A stretch of DNA of 64,000 nucleotides, taken from NCBI RefSeq assembly GCF_002871345.2, contig NZ_CP136964.1:248001-312000 (forward strand), read 5' to 3'. This stretch comes from Nosocomiicoccus massiliensis (lineage in GTDB: Bacteria > Bacillota > Bacilli > Staphylococcales > Salinicoccaceae). Shown here piece after piece: positions 57,492 to 64,000 of this stretch. The notes beneath the pieces were generated by a model. That model saw only the letters and a program-made list of their open reading frames with translations. It was not told where the DNA came from and searched no databases. The stretch's first letter is position 1, and the number at the start of each line of letters is the position of its first letter. Both the position numbers and the translations under genes were made by a program.

Positions 57492-58545
57492 AGAGTTAAT
57501 GGCAGTTCTTAATACAGTTGCACCGTTTAAAGACGCTGAGGACTGGGATAACGTCGGTCTTCTCGTTGGTTCAAATGATAATACAGTCACTGGAGTTATG
57601 ACGACACTCGACTGTAATTTAGACGTTATTGATGAGGCACTTAATGAAAATGTGAATACAATTATCGCGCATCATCCAATCATTTTTCCAAAAATTTCAA
57701 AACTCGATGATAGTTATCAATCAAAAATTATAAAAACCCTTATAAAAAATGATATGAATTTAATCGTAATGCACACAAACCTTGACCATCAAGATGACGG
57801 GGTAAGTGTTATGATTGCAGAAACTCTCGGGTTAAAAGTTGTATCTCCTTTAATCCGTCATGACGCGGTGACTTATAAGTTACGCGTGAATATTCCTAAA
57901 GAAGATAAAGAAACGTTTAAAAAGGAGTTAAGCGACATTGGATTTGGTAATCAAGGAGACTATAGCGAATGTTTCTTTGAATATGACGTTCAAGGTCAAT
58001 TTAGACCAAATGAACATGCTAATCCTACAATTGGAACGCATAATGAATTAGAGTACGTAGATGAAGTCATCATTGAAGCAATATTCGACGGAAGTACGGA
58101 TAAAATATTAAAAATGATCGAAGCACATCCATATGAAGAGCCAGCATATGACGTATTTACGATTACAAAACCAACAAGTAACGGTCTCGGTGTAGTTGCT
58201 GAATTTAACGGCACAATGGATGCTTTAGTTAAACAAATAAAGACATCATCAAAGACACCAATCGTTAATGTCGTAAAAGGTAATGACGAAAAATTAGCGC
58301 GTGTTGCGATAGTTGGTGGCAGTGGTGCGAGCTTTATCTCTCAAGCGATGAGACAAGCAGATTGCCTCATAACTGGAGACATTAAATACCACGAAGCATT
58401 CGATGCAAAAGAACAAGGATTTAATTTAATCGATGCGGGTCATTATTTAGAATATATGATGATCGACGGATTAAAAAATATATTAGCTGAAAAAATTGCT
58501 TTAAAAGTCGTATCAACAAACATCAATACGAATCCGTTTATGTAA
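57481..58545 (+). CDS. Nif3-like dinuclear metal protein (YqfO)
   Basis: A 354-residue NIF3/DUF34 protein. The metal-site motifs IIAHHPIIF and VMHTNLDH lie N-terminal and the C-terminal ITGDIKYHEAFDA completes the site. An inserted PII-like domain (about 125-230) explains the longer length, as in Bacillus YqfO. Labelled GTP cyclohydrolase type 2 homologue in places, but its real role is open. The trmK-yqfO pair is conserved. Confidence 0.95.
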   Translation: MNIKELMAVLNTVAPFKDAEDWDNVGLLVGSNDNTVTGVMTTLDCNLDVIDEALNENVNTIIAHHPIIFPKISKLDDSYQSKIIKTLIKNDMNLIVMHTNLDHQDDGVSVMIAETLGLKVVSPLIRHDAVTYKLRVNIPKEDKETFKKELSDIGFGNQGDYSECFFEYDVQGQFRPNEHANPTIGTHNELEYVDEVIIEAIFDGSTDKILKMIEAHPYEEPAYDVFTITKPTSNGLGVVAEFNGTMDALVKQIKTSSKTPIVNVVKGNDEKLARVAIVGGSGASFISQAMRQADCLITGDIKYHEAFDAKEQGFNLIDAGHYLEYMMIDGLKNILAEKIALKVVSTNINTNPFM

Positions 58546-58576
58546 AAAAAGCAGATGCGTCAGCATCTGCTTTTTT
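58545..58576 (+). terminator. terminator after the Nif3-like gene
   Basis: AAAGCAGATGC / GCATCTGCTTT stem with GTCA loop and flanking A/T runs. Probably acts in both directions with the convergent carrier gene. Confidence 0.92.
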
Positions 58577-58603
58577 CATTGTAACTGTTTTACAGTCAGC
58601 CCT

Positions 58604-60004
58604 TTACATTGGACCGTAGTTGATGAAGTACGCGATGACGAGTAATACCGCACCGATTGTGTACCAAACAAGGATTAACGGCCAAATGAATTTGATCCAG
58701 TCTGTATATTTAATTTTTGCAATTGCTAATGCTGCCATGAAGTATCCTGATGTTGGGTAGAAAATATTTGAGAACCCATCACCAAATAGGAATGCAAGTA
58801 CGGCAGTTTGTCTTGTCATTTCTGTTAAGTCGACAATTCCGATAATAATAGGCATCGTCGCAGCTGCTTGTCCACTACCTGAAGGGATTAAGAAGTTAAT
58901 TAACCCTTGGACAACCATCATTGCAACTGGAATTATTGATTCAGGTAAAAGTACTACAACTTTACTTAATCCGTATACAATTGTGTCCATAATCATACCA
59001 TCTGCTAAGACGACAGAAATTGCTCTCGCAACCCCAACGATGAATGCTCCGAGTAAGATCATACGCATACCGTCGTTCATATATTCAGCTATTTTAGATG
59101 GCTTTAATCCTGCAATTAGACCGATTAAAATACCACTAAAGATATAGTAACCACCTAATTCTAAGAAGTACCATTTATATTGGAAAATCATAAATGCCAT
59201 TAAAACGAGTAAAACAATTAATACGAATGTTGCAATAACTGTTCTTGTCTCTGATTTTGGATATTCGACTTTTTCTTTTACAAATTCACTATTGTCAACG
59301 TTATCTGTAACAAATGAAGCCTCTGGATTTTTTTGTACTTTTTTAATATAACGACTGACAAAGATAATACCAACAGTGAGCATAATTACTAATGCTATTG
59401 CACGGTACCATAGACCAGAGAATAATGGAAGCTCAGCAATCGTATGTGCTGTACCGACGTTTGCAGCAGTTGTTAAACCACAAGCAAATCCAATGACAGT
59501 TGATATTAATATAATTGCTGTTGATGCAATACGGTCATACCCAAATTTTAAAAATAGGGGTAGCAATGCTGGTAAGAAAATGAGTGATGCTTCAATCATT
59601 CCTGTCATCGCAACGAATAGTGCAAGTACAAAGGAAATTACAGGAACGATAAGTAAACCTTTGTTTCCAAATGTTTTAATTAGGAAGTTTAAAATAACAT
59701 CGATAATTCCAGCTTTTTCAATGACACCAAACATCGCACCAATTGCTAAAATACCGAATATGATAATAACAGTTTCTTGAATTCCTCTTGGAATCGCTGT
59801 CATAAATTCCATGAAAGTAACCGGTGCTTGGTCGATATAGTGGAACGTATCTGCAATAATTACGTTAATTCCATTTACTTCTTCACGATCGAATGTACCT
59901 GCTGGAATAATGTAAGACGCTACTGATGCAAGCAAGATAATAATAAATAGAATAACGTAAATGTGTGGCATTTGAAACTTTTGTTTCTTTTCTTGTTTCT
60001 CCAT
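58604..60004 (-). CDS. YfcC-family membrane carrier
   Basis: A 466-residue secondary transporter of the YfcC/DcuC-like family (DUF of C4-dicarboxylate carriers), with about eleven to twelve helices. Typical segments are SYIIPAGTFDR, FVAMTGMIEASLIF and NFLIPSGSGQAAATMPI. Relatives carry dicarboxylates, basic amino acids or peptides; the substrate here is unknown. RBS CGAGGTGA. Monocistronic. Confidence 0.9.
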   Translation of the reverse strand: MEKQEKKQKFQMPHIYVILFIIILLASVASYIIPAGTFDREEVNGINVIIADTFHYIDQAPVTFMEFMTAIPRGIQETVIIIFGILAIGAMFGVIEKAGIIDVILNFLIKTFGNKGLLIVPVISFVLALFVAMTGMIEASLIFLPALLPLFLKFGYDRIASTAIILISTVIGFACGLTTAANVGTAHTIAELPLFSGLWYRAIALVIMLTVGIIFVSRYIKKVQKNPEASFVTDNVDNSEFVKEKVEYPKSETRTVIATFVLIVLLVLMAFMIFQYKWYFLELGGYYIFSGILIGLIAGLKPSKIAEYMNDGMRMILLGAFIVGVARAISVVLADGMIMDTIVYGLSKVVVLLPESIIPVAMMVVQGLINFLIPSGSGQAAATMPIIIGIVDLTEMTRQTAVLAFLFGDGFSNIFYPTSGYFMAALAIAKIKYTDWIKFIWPLILVWYTIGAVLLVIAYFINYGPM

Positions 60005-60095
60005 AAATTCACCTCGTTAGTTAATGATGGTTATAATTATACAGAAATAGTGTTGAATAATGCAATGTTTAATTCTAGTTCATCTGTTCATTAAA

Positions 60096-60128
60096 AATAA
60101 AATACGGCTGTAACAATACAGCCGTATA
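60096..60128 (-). terminator. ispH terminator
   Basis: Perfect 11 bp stem (ATACGGCTGTA / TACAGCCGTAT) with ACAA loop. On the minus strand it is followed by TTTATTTTT. Confidence 0.88.
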
Positions 60129-60130
60129 AG

Positions 60131-61093
60131 TTAGTCTAGTATTTTAACTGGTTTTGGATTTTTAATATTTGGCAATATTTTTTCTCTAGGCACAGTAGAA
60201 GTTGGCTCTACTACATTTTCTTTATCGTAGTTTGATAAGTAGTCAATGACTTCTTTAACAATTTGTGTTGGTGTTGAAGCACCCGCAGTCACCGCTACTG
60301 TTTCAACTCCATCTAACCACTCGAGTTTTAAATCAGAGAGTGACGAGATACGGTACGCATTCGTATGAGCAATTTCTTTTGAAACTTGAGCGAGTCGGTT
60401 AGAGTTATTACTCTTTGGATCTCCAACGACAATTAAAAGATCTGCGTCTTTTGCTTGTTCTGCAACCGCTTCTTGACGAACTTGTGTTGCCATACATATT
60501 TCTCTATGAACTTCGATATGTGGGAATTCTTCTTTTAATGCATTCATAATATGCTGAACATCCCACTGACTCATCGTCGTTTGGTTCGTGACGATTAGTT
60601 TTTTATCATGTAAACGATTTGGAAGTAATTGAATGTCTTCAATCGTTTCGATTAAGTGGACCTCTTCTGGTGCAACACCGACTGCACCTTCTGGTTCTGG
60701 ATGTCCTTTTTTACCGATATATATCACTTCGTAACCTTCTTTTGTTTTGTTCGAAATTAAATCGTGGGTAAATTGAACATCTGGACACGTCGCATCAATA
60801 CACGTTAATCCCTTTTCTTTTGCGCGTCTTTTTACTTCTGGTGACACACCATGTGCAGTAAAGATTACGGTACCTTCTTCGATTTGTTCTAATATTTCTA
60901 AGCGATTCTCACCATCTAATGTGATAATCCCTTCATCTTCAAATGCATCAGTCACGTGTTTATTGTGAACGATCATCCCTAATATATAAATCGGTCTAGG
61001 TAATGTCTTATCTAGAGATGCATTTTTGGCAATAACCATTGCATCGACGACACCGTAACAATATCCACGTGGTGAAATTTTAATTATATCCAT
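60131..61093 (-). CDS. ispH: 4-hydroxy-3-methylbut-2-enyl diphosphate reductase
   Basis: A 320-residue Fe-S enzyme, last step of the MEP isoprenoid pathway. Cluster Cys are Cys12 (GYCYGV), Cys103 (ATCPDV) and Cys200 (REICMATQ). Substrate His are in HNKH, TAHGVSP and KGHPE. RBS GAGGAGG. Using the MEP pathway is notable because Staphylococcus aureus makes isoprenoids by the mevalonate route. Confidence 0.96.
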   Translation of the reverse strand: MDIIKISPRGYCYGVVDAMVIAKNASLDKTLPRPIYILGMIVHNKHVTDAFEDEGIITLDGENRLEILEQIEEGTVIFTAHGVSPEVKRRAKEKGLTCIDATCPDVQFTHDLISNKTKEGYEVIYIGKKGHPEPEGAVGVAPEEVHLIETIEDIQLLPNRLHDKKLIVTNQTTMSQWDVQHIMNALKEEFPHIEVHREICMATQVRQEAVAEQAKDADLLIVVGDPKSNNSNRLAQVSKEIAHTNAYRISSLSDLKLEWLDGVETVAVTAGASTPTQIVKEVIDYLSNYDKENVVEPTSTVPREKILPNIKNPKPVKILD

Positions 61094-61219
61094 TCAGATG
61101 CCTCCTCTTCATTGATTATATATCATTATTAATTGAATTCAAATGAATCACTAGTGGTATCTTAAAAGTCGATGTTCATGTATAATATAGTGCGAGTTAA
61201 AATAGAAATAGGTGAGAAT

Positions 61220-62539
61220 ATGAACGCATTCAAAAGATTTAATTTTAAAGAAGGTATGCTTGAAGCAATTGATAACATTCACTTTACTCATCCGACTCTC
61301 GTTCAAGAAAGAGTTATTCCAAGAATTTTAAAAGGAAGTAATGTTATCGTTCAAAGCTCAACGGGTAGTGGTAAAAGCCATGCGTTTTTATTACCGATTA
61401 TTAATAACATTCAAGTGGATGAAAAGAAAGTACAGTCAATTATAGTCGCACCAACAAGAGAGTTAGCACGTCAGCTTTATAATATGACAACGGATATATT
61501 AGAATCTTTCCCTAAAATTGAAGCGAAATTATTTATCGGTGGTAAAGATTTCGAAAGAGATAAAACACGTGCTGAAAATAGTCCGCATATTGCGATTGGT
61601 ACTCCGAATAGATTAATAGAACTCATTCATTCATCGAGTTTAAAAGTGTCAGAAGCAAAGTCAATCGTCATTGATGAAGCAGATTTAAGTATTGATTTAG
61701 GATTTTTAGAAACGATTGACCAAATTTCTAATGCAATGGATCCGTCCGCACAATTTTTAGTGTTTTCAGCGACAATTCCAAATGAGTTACGTCACTTTTT
61801 ACAAAAGTATTTAACGCATACTGAAGTGTTAGAAATTGACAATACACGTCAAAAAACTAATATCCATTACAGTCTAATTCCAGTTCGTAGTAAAGATAAA
61901 AACAATAAAGTATTAGAATTGACACAATCTATTACACCGTATTTAGGTTTTATTTTCGCAAATACACGCGAACGTGCAGATGAGTTATATGAATTTCTTG
62001 TAGAAAATGGGGTAAACGTTGGTTTATTCCACGGTGGTTTAAAACCGAGAGAACGTAAGCAGATGATTCAGCAAATCCATAATCTAGATTATCATTACGT
62101 TGTAGCCAGTGATTTAGCTGCACGTGGTTTAGATTTTGACGGAGCGTCCCACGTTATTAACTACGATATCCCTAGAGAAATTGAATTCTTCACACATAGA
62201 GTAGGTCGTGTTGGTCGAGGAGAGTATACAGGTGTTGCAATAACACTGTATGATCCAAACGAAGAAGACTTAATCGATCAAATTGAAGAAAAAGGATTCA
62301 CATTTGAACATGAGGACTTAATTAACGGTCAACTTAAACCGATTAAAAAACGAAACAAACGTGATACGAGACGTCGTAAAGAAGTTCGCTTAGATGAGGA
62401 TGTTTCATATAAAGTACGTAAACCAAAAAAAGTAAAACCAGGTTATAAAAAGAAAATGAAGCAACAACTCGAACAACTAAAAAAAGACAAGCGTAAACAA
62501 TATGCGCAAAATCAAAAAAGAAGAAATAAAAAGAGGTAA
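61220..62539 (+). CDS. cshB: DEAD-box RNA helicase CshB
   Basis: A 439-residue DEAD-box helicase. Q motif region with FTHPTLVQERVIPRIL, motif I SSTGSGKSHAF, motif II as VIDEADLSID (DEAD), SAT as FSATIP, and motif VI HRVGRVGRGEYTG. A basic C-terminal tail (about 370-439) rich in Lys/Arg binds RNA. Start at 61220 with AGGTGAG upstream. Next to nfo as in staphylococci. Confidence 0.96.
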   Translation: MNAFKRFNFKEGMLEAIDNIHFTHPTLVQERVIPRILKGSNVIVQSSTGSGKSHAFLLPIINNIQVDEKKVQSIIVAPTRELARQLYNMTTDILESFPKIEAKLFIGGKDFERDKTRAENSPHIAIGTPNRLIELIHSSSLKVSEAKSIVIDEADLSIDLGFLETIDQISNAMDPSAQFLVFSATIPNELRHFLQKYLTHTEVLEIDNTRQKTNIHYSLIPVRSKDKNNKVLELTQSITPYLGFIFANTRERADELYEFLVENGVNVGLFHGGLKPRERKQMIQQIHNLDYHYVVASDLAARGLDFDGASHVINYDIPREIEFFTHRVGRVGRGEYTGVAITLYDPNEEDLIDQIEEKGFTFEHEDLINGQLKPIKKRNKRDTRRRKEVRLDEDVSYKVRKPKKVKPGYKKKMKQQLEQLKKDKRKQYAQNQKRRNKKR

Positions 62540-62545
62540 GATAAT

Positions 62546-63445
62546 ATGTTAATCGGATCACACGTACCGATGAATGGTAAAAAGATGTTAGAAGGCGCAG
62601 TTGAAACTGCACATTCTTACGGTGAAAATACATTTATGATTTATACAGGTGCACCACAAAACACAAGAAGAAAACCGATTGAAGAGTTAAATATCGAAAG
62701 AGGACAAGAACTCATTAAAGCGTATGGTATGAAAGACATCGTCGTACACGCACCATATATCATAAACATCGCAAACACTACACGTGAAGGCGTGTTTGAC
62801 TTAGGTGTTGAGTTTTTAATTAATGAAGTCGCGCGTACAGAAGCAATTGGTTCAAAACAAATTGTACTTCATCCTGGAGCACACGTTGGTGCGGGTGTAG
62901 ATGCTGGAATAGAATCAATTATTAAAGGTTTAAACATCGTTTTAGAAGAAAAACACGACGTACAAATCGCTTTAGAGACGATGGCTGGTAAAGGATCAGA
63001 AATCGGTCGTAACTTTGAAGAAATCGCGCGTATAATTGACGGGGTCACTCACAACGAGCGTTTAAGCGTTACGTTTGATACGTGTCACGTTCACGACTCA
63101 GGATATGACATTAAAAATGACTTTGACGGTGTACTCAATGAATTTGATAAAACAATCGGAGTCGATCGTATTAAAGTCGTTCACGTGAACGATTCTAAAA
63201 ACGAAGTCGGCGCGAAAAAAGACCGTCATGAGAACTATGGTTTCGGTCATATCGGATTTGACGCATTACAATATATCGTCAATCACGAAACGTTTAAAGA
63301 TTTACCGAAAATTTTAGAGACACCATTTGTTGGTTTAGACAAAAAAGATAAACAACCCCCATATAAGCATGAAATTGAAATGATTAAAAGCGGTGTGTTT
63401 GATCCACAACTACTTGAAAAAATAAATCCAAATATAAAATCATAA
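62546..63445 (+). CDS. nfo: endonuclease IV (AP endonuclease)
   Basis: A 299-residue zinc AP endonuclease of base excision repair. Family motifs: [43 protein letters not shown] and [22 protein letters not shown] (given in parts), which hold the metal His, Asp and Glu residues. It lies 6 bp after cshB with RBS AGAGGTAAG. Confidence 0.97.
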   Translation: MLIGSHVPMNGKKMLEGAVETAHSYGENTFMIYTGAPQNTRRKPIEELNIERGQELIKAYGMKDIVVHAPYIINIANTTREGVFDLGVEFLINEVARTEAIGSKQIVLHPGAHVGAGVDAGIESIIKGLNIVLEEKHDVQIALETMAGKGSEIGRNFEEIARIIDGVTHNERLSVTFDTCHVHDSGYDIKNDFDGVLNEFDKTIGVDRIKVVHVNDSKNEVGAKKDRHENYGFGHIGFDALQYIVNHETFKDLPKILETPFVGLDKKDKQPPYKHEIEMIKSGVFDPQLLEKINPNIKS

Positions 63446-63449
63446 TATT

Positions 63450-63480
63450 AAAACGAGCACTGTAAAAGTGCTCGTTTTAT
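63450..63480 (+). terminator. terminator after nfo
   Basis: Perfect 12 bp stem (AAAACGAGCACT / AGTGCTCGTTTT) with GTAAA loop. Confidence 0.92.
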
Positions 63481-63508
63481 TTACAATTCGTAACAGTTAC
63501 GTTATAAT
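63480..63508 (+). promoter_or_regulatory. zurA promoter with Zur-like box
   Basis: TTTACA (63480-63485), 17 bp, TATAAT (63503-63508). In the spacer lies CGTAACaGTTACG (63489-63501), a palindrome that differs symmetrically at one position per arm from the Bacillus/Staphylococcus Zur core CGTAATnATTACG. Zinc-dependent repression is likely. Confidence 0.7.
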
Positions 63509-63540
63509 TATACGACTAAAAGCATGTTGGAGGTGTTGTC

Positions 63541-64000
63541 ATGTCAACGCCCGTTTTCGAAATAAGAAATGTATCATACAAATATTATGAAAAAATGGAA
63601 ACGACAGTGGCATTAAAAGACATAAATCTCAAAATAGAGCGTGGAGAATTTATGGCAATTGTTGGACCGAATGGTTCCGGTAAATCTACATTAATAAAAC
63701 TAATTCTCGGTATTAAGAAGTTACAAGAAGGCGAGATTTTAATTAATGGTAAGCGAATGAATCGTAGAAATCGAGAAACAAAAATTGGTTATGTATCTCA
63801 AAAAGCGGCATCATTTGCTAAAGGGTTTCCTGCGACTGTAAAAGAAGTCGTATTAAGTGGTCTAACAAAAAAGCGTGGACTATTTAAAAAGTTTAACAAA
63901 GAAGATTTTAAAGCACTCGATGAAGTGTTAGATTTACTCGACATAGAAGATTTAAAAAATAAAAACATTGCGAGTCTTTCAGGAGGACAAACACAGCGCG
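63541..64000 (+). CDS. zurA: zinc ABC transporter ATP-binding protein (partial)
   Basis: The first 153 residues of an ABC ATPase; the gene runs off the right edge. Walker A is VGPNGSGKSTLIKLIL, the Q-loop is IGYVSQKAASF and the signature is LSGGQTQR near the break. The segment FAKGFPATVKEVVLSG is typical of ZnuC/MntB-type metal importers. In staphylococci nfo is followed by zurA-zurB-zur. The Zur-like box in its promoter supports zinc. RBS TTGGAGGTG. Confidence 0.92.
   Translation, partial: MSTPVFEIRNVSYKYYEKMETTVALKDINLKIERGEFMAIVGPNGSGKSTLIKLILGIKKLQEGEILINGKRMNRRNRETKIGYVSQKAASFAKGFPATVKEVVLSGLTKKRGLFKKFNKEDFKALDEVLDLLDIEDLKNKNIASLSGGQTQR

Noticed and set aside
59376..59780. Plus-strand open frame of 134 codons within the YfcC carrier gene
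   Set aside because: Antisense to a clear multi-helix transporter; no RBS or family signature.

Overview
The window is a 64 kb piece of a low-GC Firmicute chromosome, about 35% GC by eye. Gene order and protein sequence point to the family Staphylococcaceae: alaS-ireB-ruvX, yqeG-yqeH-aroE-yhbY-nadD-yqeK-rsfS, comEA-EB-EC, lepA-hemW-hrcA-grpE-dnaK-dnaJ-prmA-rsmE-mtaB, phoH-ybeY-dgkA-cdd-era-recO-glyQS, dnaG-sigA, and ispH-cshB-nfo-zurA. A Bacillus-type Fnr with a C-terminal Cys cluster, a ba3-type oxidase and a membrane cytochrome c550 suggest a genus outside Staphylococcus proper, such as the Jeotgalicoccus/Salinicoccus/Nosocomiicoccus group. The genus is inference; the family is well supported.

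Layout. Positions 1-1.7 kb (minus) hold a three-gene ba3-type cytochrome oxidase operon, cut by the window edge. It is divergent from fnr (1.9-2.6 kb), and two Fnr-box-like palindromes lie between them. A 6S RNA gene follows (2.65-2.84 kb), then a 43-codon basic ORF. Next is a gene-poor stretch (3.1-3.6 kb) made of two copies of a ~155 bp repeat plus a duplicated fragment of the rarA 3' end. rarA and cymR come next. An intact IS3-family (IS150-like) element at 5363-6863 sits inside the loop of what was the cymR/aarF-like terminator. After an ABC1-kinase gene and a flavin monooxygenase, an almost unbroken housekeeping block runs on the plus strand from 9.9 to 58.5 kb. It covers tRNA thiolation, RecD2, alanyl-tRNA synthetase with a T-box, ribosome and NAD genes, competence, heat shock, tRNA/rRNA modification, NfeD/FloA, Era/RecO, glyQS with a T-box on the minus strand, primase, sigma-A and cytochrome c550. 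The right end has a YfcC-type carrier and ispH on the minus strand, then cshB, nfo and the start of a zinc ABC transporter ATPase behind a Zur-like box.

How it works together. Most genes serve translation (synthetases, tRNA and rRNA modification, ribosome assembly GTPases), DNA replication and repair (HolA, DnaG, RecD2, RecO, RarA, Nfo), stress control (HrcA/CtsR/CIRCE) and aerobic respiration (ba3 oxidase, c550, Fnr). I see no prophage, CRISPR array, tRNA, rRNA or classic defence island. The more unusual features are the Fnr/oxidase control region, the IS in a terminator loop with its frameshift signals, the rarA-end duplication, and several very small genes missed by ordinary length cut-offs.
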